Shown piece after piece: positions 1 to 7,936 of a stretch of 32,026 bases of DNA; the stretch's first letter is position 1; the number at the start of each line of letters is the position of its first letter. Source of the stretch: Candidatus Nocardiopsis merdipullorum. GTDB taxonomy: Bacteria > Actinomycetota > Actinomycetes > Streptosporangiales > Streptosporangiaceae. The notes below the pieces were generated by a model that saw only the letters and a list, made by a program, of their open reading frames with translations, was not told the DNA's origin and did not search any database. The stretch is from contig DXDP01000136.1 in NCBI GenBank assembly GCA_019115445.1, positions 1-32,026 of the forward strand, read 5' to 3'. The position numbers were made by a program, and so were the translations under genes.

Positions 1-1088
1 CTTCCCTGTACTCGCGTAGCGTGCGGGACCGGCGTACCTGGGACATCGCCCGTTCGTGGGCGTTGGGTCGGACGACGGAGATGTTGCCCGGTGTCCTGTC
101 CGCTCTCATGGTCCCGGTGGCGGCCATGGCGGTGTTGACCGTCCACGCGATGCTCACCGGCGCTCTGGAGGCCGGTCCGTCCCCCGCGGCCGGTGCCGTG
201 ACCGGTGGTCTGCAAGGCATCGCCCAGGGGGCCGTGTCGGTCCTGACCCGGCTCGGTTCTTTGCTGAGCGGGGTCGCCCTGGTGGTGTTGGCCTGGATCG
301 GCCGTAGCGCCTACCGTGACCGACCCACCCGTAACGCAGTGGGCGTTCTGTGGGACATCGGGACGTTCTGGCCGCGCGTGGCACATCCTTTGGCCCCGCC
401 CTCCTACGCCGAGCGGGCCGTGCCCCAGTTGACCGCGCGTGTGGCGCACATGGCGGGCGAGGACACCAGAGTGGTGTTGTCCGGGCATTCCCAAGGTTCT
501 GTGCTGGCCGCAGCCACGGTGTGGCAGTTGCCCACCGATTGCAGGGACCGGGTCCTGCTCCTCACCCACGGTTCGCCGTTGGACCGCCTCTACTCGCGTT
601 ACTTCCCTGCTTACTTCGGGCCGGAGCCGTTCGCCGATCTGCGCCGGCGTGTGAAGGAGTGGAGCAACCTGTGGCGGACCAGCGACGCGATCGCCGGGCA
701 GGTGTACATGCGCGACGATTCCGCGCCGGACGGTCTTCTACCGGTCGATCCGGGGCATCCTCTGCCCGACCCGAGTTCCTACGACGCACCTCCCGGGGAG
801 GCCCGCAGGCCGAAGGTCCTGGGGCACTCCTACTACACCTACGACCCGGCGTACGCGGAATCTTTGTGGACCGTGCTGTTTGCCGAAAACATCGGCAAGC
901 ACGGTGAACGGAAGACCGCCGCGCCCGCAGGGTCGAGACAGGAGGAACTACCAGGGCCCATAAGGACCGTCGTTGCTCCCGTTACCGGCACCCTTGACCG
1001 CAGGGCGCACGTCGAGAAGGTAGATGAGGATCACGACCAGGCACATGACGATGAGCACGCCTCTGCCGGTGAACACCGCGATCCCTGA
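1..1088 (+). CDS. Membrane-anchored alpha/beta-hydrolase (lipase-like), 5' truncated
   Basis: The frame is open to the left edge, so the true start lies outside the window; the first in-frame start codon inside it is GTG at 21. Two hydrophobic stretches (about residues 22-46 and 78-94 counted from that GTG) look like membrane segments. They are followed by a soluble part with the nucleophile-elbow motif GHSQGS near residues 154-159, typical of serine alpha/beta hydrolases. The later text HSYYTYDPAY could carry the catalytic His. The substrate cannot be told. The last 45 or so residues (rich in His, Asp and Glu) are read antisense through the DUF2516 gene and probably extend the protein past its ancestral end. 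No close family is recognised. Confidence 0.6.
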   Translation, partial: SLYSRSVRDRRTWDIARSWALGRTTEMLPGVLSALMVPVAAMAVLTVHAMLTGALEAGPSPAAGAVTGGLQGIAQGAVSVLTRLGSLLSGVALVVLAWIGRSAYRDRPTRNAVGVLWDIGTFWPRVAHPLAPPSYAERAVPQLTARVAHMAGEDTRVVLSGHSQGSVLAAATVWQLPTDCRDRVLLLTHGSPLDRLYSRYFPAYFGPEPFADLRRRVKEWSNLWRTSDAIAGQVYMRDDSAPDGLLPVDPGHPLPDPSSYDAPPGEARRPKVLGHSYYTYDPAYAESLWTVLFAENIGKHGERKTAAPAGSRQEELPGPIRTVVAPVTGTLDRRAHVEKVDEDHDQAHDDEHASAGEHRDP

Positions 1089-1292
1089 CAGCCCGGTCGC
1101 CACGCCGGTGAGGATGACCCACAACTTCTTGGTCTGCTTGTCCATCAGTTCGAACGCGGAAGCCGGCGTACGTACCGCCTCGACCAACGCGTACAGGCCG
1201 GCCACGAAAGTGACCAAGTAGATGAGCATCCAGATCAAAAAGATCACACTCCCGAGCGCGTGGTGGGCGGGGGACTTCCGCCCGCTCTCCAC
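948..1292 (-). CDS. DUF2516 family small membrane protein
   Basis: A 114-residue protein with hydrophobic segments at about 16-39, 57-75 and 79-92, and a polar tail ending in GPYGPW. The layout and the N-terminal text IFLIWMLIYLVTFVAGLYALVEA match the actinobacterial DUF2516 family, whose function is unknown. The GTG at 1292 gives the longest frame but has no clear Shine-Dalgarno sequence; the in-frame GTG at 1247 would start right at the first membrane helix and is an alternative. The 3' end overlaps the convergent hydrolase gene by 141 bases. It lies downstream of the M56 peptidase gene on the same strand (68-base gap). Confidence 0.7.
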   Translation of the reverse strand: MESGRKSPAHHALGSVIFLIWMLIYLVTFVAGLYALVEAVRTPASAFELMDKQTKKLWVILTGVATGLSGIAVFTGRGVLIVMCLVVILIYLLDVRPAVKGAGNGSNDGPYGPW

Positions 1293-1360
1293 GATAAACG
1301 CATGGGAGGTGACAAACGTGCCCGAAGGAAGCGGCGGTCACGTATTTTGTGACATCGACC

Positions 1361-2302
1361 TCACAGCGGAATGTGCCAAAGGCAGATCACCGAGGCCAGG
1401 AGAAAAGCAGACGAACCCATGATGAAGGCGCCTGCGTGATAGGAGAGTTCGTCGGGGCGCAGAAGACGGTCGACCCGATGCATCACTCCACCTTGTGCTG
1501 CGGCGATCACGGCCATCGCGCCCTCGGGCACCGGTGCGGGTCCGGCCGCACCGAAACGCAGCAACGCGGTGGCCAGTTCACGCGGGGAACTCGTACGACG
1601 TGCCTGGTCGTCGGCGCACATCTCGATGAGCAGCGCGACGGTCTCGTAGTAGGTGTTGATCAACCGTACGCGCGGGAAGGCACGTTTGAGGGAGGAGAAC
1701 GGCAACAGCACCAAGTCGTGTCGTTGACGTAGGTGCGCCTGTTCGTGGGCCAGGACCGCGGCCAGTTCCCGTTCGTCCAACACTTCCAGGGCCCCTGCGC
1801 TGATCACGACCTGCGAACGCAAAATCCCGGGCAGACAGTAGGCAGCGGCCACCGGGTGATCGACCACCCGGGCCCCGGGTACATCGGGGTGTTCGCTGGC
1901 CACCAACTCCAAAAGATCGTGGTGGCGTCGGCGGACCCGTACAACCTGCACGAACGAGGAGATCAGTCCATAAAGGAGCACAAGGGTCAGGGTCACGGCC
2001 AGGATCACCGCCACGATGTGGCTGATCCCCTCGGGCCCTTGGGACAACTCGGCCAGGAACAGCCGACCGGAGAAAAGGTCGGCGGCCAACGCCAACGAGC
2101 CGCTCGCGGCACCCAGCTGGTAGGAGGACAGTCCGAAGGACAACAGGGTTCCGATGGTGGACACGCCCCAGGCCAATCCCAGCGCCTGCCATGCGATGAC
2201 GGCAGTGTAGGGCCCCCGGAACGGCCACGAAGCCTTGTGCAGAAGCTGCATGGCCACCAGACAGCCAACCGATACGAGGGAGAGGAGGGCTGCACTGACC
2301 AT
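1361..2302 (-). CDS. M56 family (BlaR1/MecR1-like) membrane metallopeptidase
   Basis: A 313-residue integral membrane protein with hydrophobic segments at about 4-22, 33-55, 97-119 and 292-311. The zinc-protease motif HEQAH (186-190) sits in the cytosolic loop, and EMCADDQA (from 227) supplies the usual third-ligand Glu. Family members sense a signal across the membrane and cleave a partner BlaI/MecI repressor. This protein lacks the large C-terminal penicillin-binding sensor domain of BlaR1, as is common in actinobacteria, so its signal is unknown and need not be a beta-lactam. The ATG start is 5 bases after the blaI-like stop, so the pair should form one operon and one regulatory circuit. 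Confidence 0.85.
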   Translation of the reverse strand: MVSAALLSLVSVGCLVAMQLLHKASWPFRGPYTAVIAWQALGLAWGVSTIGTLLSFGLSSYQLGAASGSLALAADLFSGRLFLAELSQGPEGISHIVAVILAVTLTLVLLYGLISSFVQVVRVRRRHHDLLELVASEHPDVPGARVVDHPVAAAYCLPGILRSQVVISAGALEVLDERELAAVLAHEQAHLRQRHDLVLLPFSSLKRAFPRVRLINTYYETVALLIEMCADDQARRTSSPRELATALLRFGAAGPAPVPEGAMAVIAAAQGGVMHRVDRLLRPDELSYHAGAFIMGSSAFLLASVICLWHIPL

Positions 2303-2307
2303 TCGGA

Positions 2308-2670
2308 CTAGTCCTTTGGCTGCTCGATTTCCGCGAGTGCGCGCCGAAGCGCTTCAGCCTCCTGGCCGTCCATGGATTGGACGAAGGCGGCCAGGGCTGC
2401 GTCACGGTCTCCCGTCTGCCCCAGCGCGTCGAACATCAACTCGGACACATACGCCTCGCGGCTGGCTGCCGGACGGTACCGCCACGCACGCCCGTCACGT
2501 GCTCGAGCGACAACCTTTTTCTTGGCGAGACGGTCGAGCACGGTCATGACGGTTGTATGCGCCAGGTCACGCTCGGCAAGTGCCTTGCCCACCTCGCGAA
2601 CCGTCATCGGTTCTTTCCGTGCCCACAGTACATCCATCACCGCGCGTTCGAGTTCGCCGAGCCGATTCAT
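2308..2670 (-). CDS. BlaI/MecI/CopY family transcriptional repressor
   Basis: A 120-residue protein with a winged-helix domain. Residues 1-70 (LGELERAVMDVLW, TVREVGKAL, HTTVMTVLDRLAKKKVV) match the family closely and are followed by a helical dimerisation tail. Such repressors bind palindromic operators as dimers and are inactivated when a membrane M56 peptidase cleaves them; the M56 gene follows directly. A GTCGTACGAC palindrome and a TAAACT hexamer lie just upstream of the ATG at 2670, with no Shine-Dalgarno sequence between. This points to an autoregulated, leaderless transcript. The target genes beyond its own operon cannot be told. Confidence 0.92.
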   Translation of the reverse strand: MNRLGELERAVMDVLWARKEPMTVREVGKALAERDLAHTTVMTVLDRLAKKKVVARARDGRAWRYRPAASREAYVSELMFDALGQTGDRDAALAAFVQSMDGQEAEALRRALAEIEQPKD

Positions 2671-2677
2671 GCGTCCA

Positions 2678-2683
2678 AGTTTA
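2678..2683 (-). promoter_or_regulatory. Predicted -10 element of a leaderless blaI-like transcript
   Basis: The reverse strand reads TAAACT, then seven bases, then the ATG at 2670. The expected start of transcription is at or next to the A of the start codon. No purine-rich ribosome site lies between them. The -35 region is not convincing. Confidence 0.45.
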
Positions 2684-2703
2684 CCGGGTGTCGTACGACC
2701 CGG
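2684..2703. promoter_or_regulatory. Candidate BlaI-type operator palindrome
   Basis: The perfect 10-base palindrome GTCGTACGAC (2690-2699) is nested in outer arms CCGGGT (2684-2689) and ACCCGG (2698-2703). It abuts the predicted -10 of the repressor gene, in the -35 to -10 spacer, where a bound dimer would block polymerase. Binding of the adjacent BlaI-like protein is inference. Confidence 0.4.
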
Positions 2704-2840
2704 CGTAGTACCCCCTGTGTTAGAGCTGCTTCACCTTTGGGCAAGGGTGTTCACATGCCCGGACGGGGCCCGAGGTTCTGTGCGTACGGACGGGTTTTGC
2801 CGCAGGCGTCTTGCCCCGTCCCCTCGGGTACAGAGAGGGC

Positions 2841-3371
2841 ATGGGCAACGAAGACCACACAGGCATCACCTTGATTCAGGGCGACATCACCGGGCAGTCC
2901 GTGGACGCGGTCGTCAACGCGGCCAACAGTTCTCTCCTGGGCGGCGGAGGTGTGGACGGGGCGATCCATCGGAAGGGCGGCCCGAAGATTCTCGAGGAAT
3001 GTCGGGAGTTGCGCGCCTCTCGGTACGAAGAGGGACTTCCGGCCGGGCAGGCGGTGGCCACCACCGCGGGTGACCTTCCCGCGCGTTGGGTGATTCACAC
3101 CGTCGGACCGGTGTACAGCACCTCCGAGGACCGCAGCGGCATCCTGTCGTCGTGTTTCACCGAGTCGTTGCGTGTGGCCGGGGAACTGGGGGCCGGGTCC
3201 GTGGCCTTCCCCGCGATCTCCACTGGTGTGTATCGGTGGCCTCTGGACGATGCCGCACGCATCGCCGCCCAAGCGGTCATGAACTCGTCCGCACAAGTGC
3301 CGGACATCCGTTTCGTACTTTTCGACGAGCGTGCTCTGTCGGCCTTCCAGAAGGCCTTCGACACCGCTTGA
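2841..3371 (+). CDS. Macro-domain protein, probable O-acetyl-ADP-ribose deacetylase
   Basis: A 176-residue single-domain macro protein. It shows the ADP-ribose-binding signatures GDIT near the N-terminus, VVNAANSSLLGGGGVDGAIH (catalytic Asn/Asp and glycine loop) and the phosphate loop FPAISTGVYRWP. Relatives of YmdB/MacroD type hydrolyse O-acetyl-ADP-ribose or remove ADP-ribose from proteins in the cytoplasm. I chose the ATG at 2841 because AGAGGG lies 3-8 bases before it and the conserved domain begins there; an in-frame start at 2811 would only add ten non-conserved residues. It is divergent from the blaI-like gene and stands alone. Confidence 0.9.
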   Translation: MGNEDHTGITLIQGDITGQSVDAVVNAANSSLLGGGGVDGAIHRKGGPKILEECRELRASRYEEGLPAGQAVATTAGDLPARWVIHTVGPVYSTSEDRSGILSSCFTESLRVAGELGAGSVAFPAISTGVYRWPLDDAARIAAQAVMNSSAQVPDIRFVLFDERALSAFQKAFDTA

Positions 3372-3559
3372 TCAGTAACCACGGTCAAGGGTGAACCCTT
3401 CCGATCGGCCCCACTGCGGGCCATCGGTGGGGTATGACGGTCGTCACCCTCGGCTCTCGTGGCGGGCACGACCCCACACCCCTGGAAACACGCTTTTTCC
3501 GACGTCACAGACTTTCTGGTCTGCGGGAGGAACCCCCGTCGTGATCACTCCGATATCGA

Positions 3560-3585
3560 GGTCGGGCCCCTCGAGCGGCCCGACC
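3560..3585 (+). terminator. Hairpin upstream of mshA (terminator-like or 5'-leader structure)
   Basis: Arms GGTCGGGCC (3560-3568) and GGCCCGACC (3577-3585) pair perfectly around an eight-base loop. No T-run follows. It could end transcription of the macro-domain gene or fold in the mshA leader; the 281-base gap around it (3372-3652) otherwise shows only a small AAGGGT/ACCCTT repeat at 3387-3400. Confidence 0.35.
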
Positions 3586-3652
3586 GGGAACAGTGTGTAC
3601 CTTCGTCGCTGTTGGCAACAGCGGTGACACACACGATCGGAAGGGGCCCCCG

Positions 3653-4951
3653 GTGGATGGAATCGTTCCCTGCGAAGAACTGGCGACGCCCCCTTCTCGT
3701 GTTGCGACCGTCAGTCTGCACACCTCTCCACTCGACCAGCCCGGTACCGGTGACGCCGGTGGGCTCAATGTCTACGTGGTGGAGGTCGCCCGGCGCATGG
3801 CCGAGCGGAACGTGGCCGTGGACGTGTTCACCCGGGCCACCAGCCCGGACCTGCCCCCGGTCGTCGAACTCGTCCCCGGCGTGAACGTCCATCACGTTCC
3901 GGCGGGCCCCTACGGCCTCTTGGACAAGGACATCCTCCCCGAGTACCTGTGTCCGTTCCTCTTCGGAATGTTGCGTACCGAAGCACAGGGCCGACCGAAC
4001 CACTACGACCTCGTCCACGGCCATTACTGGTTGTCCGGAAGTGCGGGTGTGGTCGCTGCCCGCCGGTGGGGCGTGCCCTTCGTCCAGAGCATGCACACCA
4101 TGGCCCGCGTCAAGAACGCCGCGCTGGCCGAGGGTGACTCTCCCGAACCCGAACTCCGCGTACGGGGCGAGGATCAACTGGTCCGCCAGGCCGACCGACT
4201 CATCGCCAACACCGACCACGAGGCACACCAGCTCAGAAAGCACTACGGGGCCTGTGAGAACCGGATCAGCACCATCCCGCCCGGTGTCGACCTGGAGAAC
4301 TTCACACCCGGTGATCGACGGGCCGCGCTGAAACGTATCGGCCTGCGGGAGGACACCGAACTCCTCCTGTTCGTCGGTCGCGTGCAACGACTCAAAGCTC
4401 CCGACGTACTCATTCGTGCCACCGCCGAGTTGCTCGAACGCGACCCCTCGCTACGTTCACGGCTCGTCGTGGGCGTGGTCGGCGGCTTGTCCGGGGGTGG
4501 GATGCACGAACCCGGCATGCTCACAGATCTCGCCCGCTCTCTGGGGGTGGCCGACATCGTACGCCTCGAGCCGCCGCAGTCCCGCGAACGGCTCGCCGAC
4601 CACTACCGGGCTGCAACGGCGACGGTGGTCCCCTCGTACTCGGAATCCTTCGGCCTGGTGGCTGTGGAGTCACAGGCCTGTGGAACACCCGTGGTGGCCG
4701 CCCACGTGGGTGGGCTGAGCACCGCGGTGAACAACGGTGTGTCCGGCATCCTGGTGGAAGGTCACAACCCGGTGGACTACGCCGCAGAACTGCACCGACT
4801 GATCACCGAACCCTCCTGGCGCGCGAAGTTGGCGCGGGAAGCACCCCGTCACGCCTCGACACTGAACTGGTCACGCACCGTCGACGAATTGTTGGCCGTG
4901 TACAGCGAGAGCATCACCCCCCGGTCCTTGGCGTTGGCGGCATGTCGTTGA
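3653..4951 (+). CDS. mshA: D-inositol-3-phosphate glycosyltransferase (mycothiol synthesis)
   Basis: This enzyme transfers GlcNAc from UDP-GlcNAc to 1D-myo-inositol 3-phosphate, the first committed step of mycothiol biosynthesis in actinobacteria. The 432-residue protein is a GT-B fold family 4 glycosyltransferase. GDAGGLNVYV (33-42) is the acceptor-side glycine loop, VHGHYWLSG and QSMHTMARVKN are MshA hallmarks, FVGRVQRLKAPD opens the nucleotide-sugar domain, and PSYSESFGLVAVE carries the EX7E pair. GTG at 3653 is chosen because GGAAGGGG (3639-3646) precedes it at normal spacing; the frame extends to a GTG at 3593 that adds 20 non-conserved residues. A YbjN gene follows 22 bases downstream, as in many actinobacteria. 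Confidence 0.96.
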   Translation: MDGIVPCEELATPPSRVATVSLHTSPLDQPGTGDAGGLNVYVVEVARRMAERNVAVDVFTRATSPDLPPVVELVPGVNVHHVPAGPYGLLDKDILPEYLCPFLFGMLRTEAQGRPNHYDLVHGHYWLSGSAGVVAARRWGVPFVQSMHTMARVKNAALAEGDSPEPELRVRGEDQLVRQADRLIANTDHEAHQLRKHYGACENRISTIPPGVDLENFTPGDRRAALKRIGLREDTELLLFVGRVQRLKAPDVLIRATAELLERDPSLRSRLVVGVVGGLSGGGMHEPGMLTDLARSLGVADIVRLEPPQSRERLADHYRAATATVVPSYSESFGLVAVESQACGTPVVAAHVGGLSTAVNNGVSGILVEGHNPVDYAAELHRLITEPSWRAKLAREAPRHASTLNWSRTVDELLAVYSESITPRSLALAACR

Positions 4952-4973
4952 GGAAGGAGAAAGGAGAAACGAG

Positions 4974-5501
4974 GTGACCGCGAACACGGCCCGTGAGAGC
5001 GCGACCGAGGCGATCATCACGGCTTTGACCCAGGCCGAACTGGAGTACGAGTGTCCGAGGGAAGGGTCCTTCCTGATCACTCTTCCGGGCAGAGCCAAAC
5101 TCAGGACTCTTGTGTGGTTGGAGGCAGGGCCGCACAGTCTCACCCTGACCTCGTTCTTCTGCCGCCGACCCGACGAGAACCACGCCGAGTTCTACCGCCG
5201 GCTCACGCAACTCAACAGCGACATGTTCGGTATGGCTTTCAGCTCGGACGAGGTCGGTGATGTGTACCTACGCGGTCGGCTTCCCCTGTCGGGGGTCACC
5301 CCGGAGGAGATCGACCGGCTTCTCGGCTGCGTGCTCACCTACTCCGACGAGAACTTCAACGCCGCCCTGGAGCGCGGTTTCGCCTCGGCGATCCGCAAGG
5401 AATGGCAGTGGCGCACCTCGCGTGGACACGACACCAGGAACCTGCGTGCGTTCACCCACCTCATGACGCCCGAGACCGAACGGGCACAGTCGGATGGCTA
5501 G
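4974..5501 (+). CDS. YbjN domain-containing protein
   Basis: A 175-residue soluble protein of the actinobacterial YbjN group commonly found between mshA and the phosphoglycerate mutase gene. Typical features are the [17 protein letters not shown] strand pair, the [20 protein letters not shown] helix and the [26 protein letters not shown] helix. The fold resembles type III secretion chaperones; the biochemical role is unknown. The GTG start follows a purine-rich stretch (AGGAAGGAGAAAGGAG) 22 bases after mshA, so co-transcription is likely. Its TAG stop forms the first three bases of the predicted gpmA -10 hexamer. Confidence 0.85.
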   Translation: MTANTARESATEAIITALTQAELEYECPREGSFLITLPGRAKLRTLVWLEAGPHSLTLTSFFCRRPDENHAEFYRRLTQLNSDMFGMAFSSDEVGDVYLRGRLPLSGVTPEEIDRLLGCVLTYSDENFNAALERGFASAIRKEWQWRTSRGHDTRNLRAFTHLMTPETERAQSDG

Positions 5502-5504
5502 GCT
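5499..5504 (+). promoter_or_regulatory. Predicted -10 element of a leaderless gpmA transcript
   Basis: TAGGCT is followed by seven bases and the ATG at 5512. The hexamer overlaps the stop codon of the YbjN gene. No good Shine-Dalgarno sequence is present, and the -35 region is weak. The placement supports 5512 over the upstream ATG at 5494. Confidence 0.45.
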
Positions 5505-5511
5505 TGTGCGT

Positions 5512-6258
5512 ATGGGAACTCTGGTACTACTGCGACACGGCGAGAGTGTCTGGAACTCGAAGGGACTGTTCACCGGCTGGGTGGACGTCGACCTCTCCGC
5601 GGCCGGTGAGGAGGAAGCCCGAAGAGGCGGTGAACTGCTGAAAGAGGAGGGCCTGACCCCGGACGTCTTGCACACCTCCCTGCTCAAGCGCGCCATCCGC
5701 ACCGCAAATCTCGCGCTGGAGGCCGCCGACCTGCTCTGGCTTCCGGTCGAGCGCTCCTGGCGGCTGAACGAGCGCCACTACGGTGCTCTGCAAGGCAAGG
5801 ACAAGGCACAAACCCGCGAGGAATACGGCGAAGAGCAGTTCATGATCTGGCGCCGCTCCTACGACACCCCACCGCCGCCCCTGGCCGACGACGCCCCGTA
5901 CTCCCAGGCCGATGATCCCCGTTACACGCAGCTGCCACCAGAGCTGTTGCCGCGCACCGAATGCCTCAAGGACGTGCTCGATCGTGCCCTGCCGTACTGG
6001 TACGACCACATCGTCCCGGAGCTCGCCGACGGAAAGACGGTGCTTGTCACCGCGCACGGCAACTCGTTGCGTGCCCTGGTCAAGCACCTGGACGGTGTCG
6101 GCGACGAGGACATCGCCGGGCTGAACATCCCCACCGGTATCCCCCTGGTGTACGAATTCGACGACAACCTTCGGCCGACCACCCCGGGTGGGAAATATCT
6201 CGACCCGAAGGCCGCCGAGGCCGCCATCCAGGCCGTCGCGGCCCAGGGCAAGAAGTAA
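5512..6258 (+). CDS. gpmA: 2,3-bisphosphoglycerate-dependent phosphoglycerate mutase
   Basis: It interconverts 3- and 2-phosphoglycerate in glycolysis and gluconeogenesis through a phosphohistidine intermediate. The 248-residue protein has the catalytic LRHGESVWN (His9), the substrate-binding text [10 protein letters not shown], the acid pair region ERHYGALQG and the second catalytic His in [15 protein letters not shown]. The length matches the cofactor-dependent enzyme. Conservation starts at [11 protein letters not shown], and the -10-like TAGGCT seven bases upstream supports that start. An in-frame ATG at 5494 would add six residues and overlap the YbjN gene by eight bases. Confidence 0.95.
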   Translation: MGTLVLLRHGESVWNSKGLFTGWVDVDLSAAGEEEARRGGELLKEEGLTPDVLHTSLLKRAIRTANLALEAADLLWLPVERSWRLNERHYGALQGKDKAQTREEYGEEQFMIWRRSYDTPPPPLADDAPYSQADDPRYTQLPPELLPRTECLKDVLDRALPYWYDHIVPELADGKTVLVTAHGNSLRALVKHLDGVGDEDIAGLNIPTGIPLVYEFDDNLRPTTPGGKYLDPKAAEAAIQAVAAQGKK

Positions 6259-6280
6259 GCGGAAAAAGGCTTCCCTCACC

Positions 6281-6305
6281 GGGCCCGTCGCATGTCGGCG
6301 GGCCC
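6281..6305 (+). terminator. Probable terminator hairpin after gpmA
   Basis: GGGCCCG (6281-6287) pairs with CGGGCCC (6299-6305) around an 11-base loop in the convergent gap between gpmA and the GIDE gene. It lacks a clear T-run, as many actinomycete terminators do. Confidence 0.5.
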
Positions 6306-6394
6306 TTGGTCCAGGTCGGGGGTGGATGTCGGGCTCGAAGTCCCCACAGCATCCTGTTGATCACCGTTGTCCATCGAAGAACCGGCCCTGGTGA

Positions 6395-7174
6395 TCAACC
6401 CGTCGAAAGCCCCACGAGGAGCAGCACCGTCCCTGCTGTCGCGCAGACGACGAAAACCGTGGGCACCAGCATCTTCGTACGTCGGGCCGGGGGGTACACC
6501 GGTTGGGCGTCCACACCGTGTTCGATGGTGAGAGGACCGTCCTCGGGAGCGGCCACGACCATTCGCCCGTTCCGTTTCCGCAGGACCCCGCTCACCCGGA
6601 GGCGGCTTCCCGGACGGATGACCCACTCTCGGTACTCGAATTCGATGGTCTCCCCTCGGAAGACCCCGGATATACGCCCTCGCACTCGTGGGAGCAGGTC
6701 GTCCACCACCTGCGCAGAACCAGGTTGGGGAGGACCCACCAGGCGTTTGAGGCACAGCTCGGCGTCGACGGGTTCGGTACCGGCGGGGTCCACGTGGATC
6801 TGGCCCCCGTCGTCGGTGCGCCCTTCGGTGGTCAGGCCGAACAGTTCCTCCGCCCTGTGGTCGGCGATGGTGTCGCAGGCTCGCTCACGCACCTCGGTGT
6901 CACCATCGCCTCGGTTCAGCGGCCGGTAGTGGCGCAGCACTTCGTGTCCGTGCCAGACACATTCGACCTCGGCCAGCCCGGACCTGAGGGGCCCTTCCGG
7001 CCCCGGTACGGCTGTGCCGACCAGGGTCACCGGCCTGCCTTCTCCTGCACGCAGTGTCGATGGACCCAGGAGGGTAGGACTTCGCTGATACAGCCGGCGA
7101 CGCAGGGTGATGACAGTCAGTGGCAGAAGTACCATCGCCACGACGAGCAGCACCGAACCGATCACCAGTAACAC
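6395..7174 (-). CDS. GIDE-domain (E3 ubiquitin ligase-like) membrane protein
   Basis: A 259-residue protein with one hydrophobic segment at the N-terminus (about 3-22) and one at the C-terminus (about 237-257), enclosing a 200-residue soluble domain. The domain resembles the GIDE region of eukaryotic mitochondrial MUL1: AVPGPEGPLRSGLAEVECVWHGHEV near the front, then paired beta-strands ending in WVIRPGSRLRVSGVL. Bacterial members lack the RING finger, so a ubiquitin-ligase role is not expected; a membrane-associated scaffold or sensor role is speculative. GTG at 7174 is preferred because AAGGGG precedes it with a six-base gap; a TTG at 7255 would extend the frame by 27 residues. Confidence 0.7.
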   Translation of the reverse strand: MLLVIGSVLLVVAMVLLPLTVITLRRRLYQRSPTLLGPSTLRAGEGRPVTLVGTAVPGPEGPLRSGLAEVECVWHGHEVLRHYRPLNRGDGDTEVRERACDTIADHRAEELFGLTTEGRTDDGGQIHVDPAGTEPVDAELCLKRLVGPPQPGSAQVVDDLLPRVRGRISGVFRGETIEFEYREWVIRPGSRLRVSGVLRKRNGRMVVAAPEDGPLTIEHGVDAQPVYPPARRTKMLVPTVFVVCATAGTVLLLVGLSTG

Positions 7175-7358
7175 AGGTCGCCCCTTCGGATGCGTCGGAG
7201 GTCGTACGGCGGCGATGAGCTTTTCACCCCTTGGCCACACCGCTTCCGTTGACAATCTTTACCAGTTCTTCGGAAATGCGAAGCCGGTCGGGCATGCTCG
7301 GACGGTGGTTCTCGTCGCAACCGTGCCCGCACGGTCACCGGCATCGTCCGAGCGCCAC

Positions 7359-7364
7359 TAGGCT
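7359..7364 (+). promoter_or_regulatory. Predicted -10 element of a leaderless nitrobindin-like transcript
   Basis: TAGGCT is followed by eight bases and the ATG at 7373, with no Shine-Dalgarno sequence between. The arrangement matches those at gpmA and ygfZ. Confidence 0.45.
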
Positions 7365-7372
7365 CGTGGGTC

Positions 7373-7936
7373 ATGGACGCTGAGGTACACCCCGATCTGG
7401 CGAAACTGTCCTTCCTGATCGGCCGATGGGAGGGCGTCGGTGTTGCCGGCTACGCCGAAGAAGAAGAGTTCCAGTTCGGGCAGAAGGTCGTGTTCTCCAC
7501 CCGGGAGGGGCTGCCCTACCTGGATTACAGCAGTAAGGCCTGGCGGTTGAACCCCGATGGCACGCTCGGCGAACTCATCACCGAGGAATCTGGTTACTGG
7601 CGTGCCCTTTCGAAGGAGGACACCGCCCAGTACGCCAAGGACGACGAGAAGAACATCGTCCACGTCGAGGTCCTCATTTCCCACAACGAGGGCTTCATCG
7701 AGTCGTATCTGGGCAACGTTTTCGCCAACCGTGTGGAGATGGCCACCAATGCGGTCATGCACACCATCACGGGCCTGGAGGTGACCGCTTCGCACCGCCT
7801 GTACGGCCTGTTCGGTGATGATCGGGAGACTTTGGGTTATGCCTGGGATCTGGCTGCCCGCGGCCACGATCTGCGTTCCTACATGTCCGCCCAGCTCAAG
7901 CAGGTCGGCGGGGGAAATGCCAAGAGCGGCACCTAG
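7373..7936 (+). CDS. Nitrobindin-like FABP-family protein (DUF1794)
   Basis: A 187-residue beta-barrel protein. It has the family motif GxWxGxG as GRWEGVG (17-23), and the rest follows the nitrobindin/THAP4 pattern (FGQKVVFSTREGLPYLDYSSKAW, ESGYWR). True nitrobindins bind haem b through a C-terminal His and act on peroxynitrite or NO. Here the region where that His is expected reads LRSYMSAQLKQV, with Tyr in the probable position, so this may be one of the actinobacterial nitrobindin-like proteins that lack the haem-iron ligand. That assignment comes from remembered family patterns, not from an alignment. ygfZ lies downstream on the same strand but has its own predicted promoter. Confidence 0.85.
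   Translation: MDAEVHPDLAKLSFLIGRWEGVGVAGYAEEEEFQFGQKVVFSTREGLPYLDYSSKAWRLNPDGTLGELITEESGYWRALSKEDTAQYAKDDEKNIVHVEVLISHNEGFIESYLGNVFANRVEMATNAVMHTITGLEVTASHRLYGLFGDDRETLGYAWDLAARGHDLRSYMSAQLKQVGGGNAKSGT

Noticed and set aside
1348-1365. TGTGA-N8-TCACA repeat near the DUF2516 gene
   Set aside because: The spacer is eight bases, not the six needed for a CRP-type site, and it partly lies in the end of the M56 gene.
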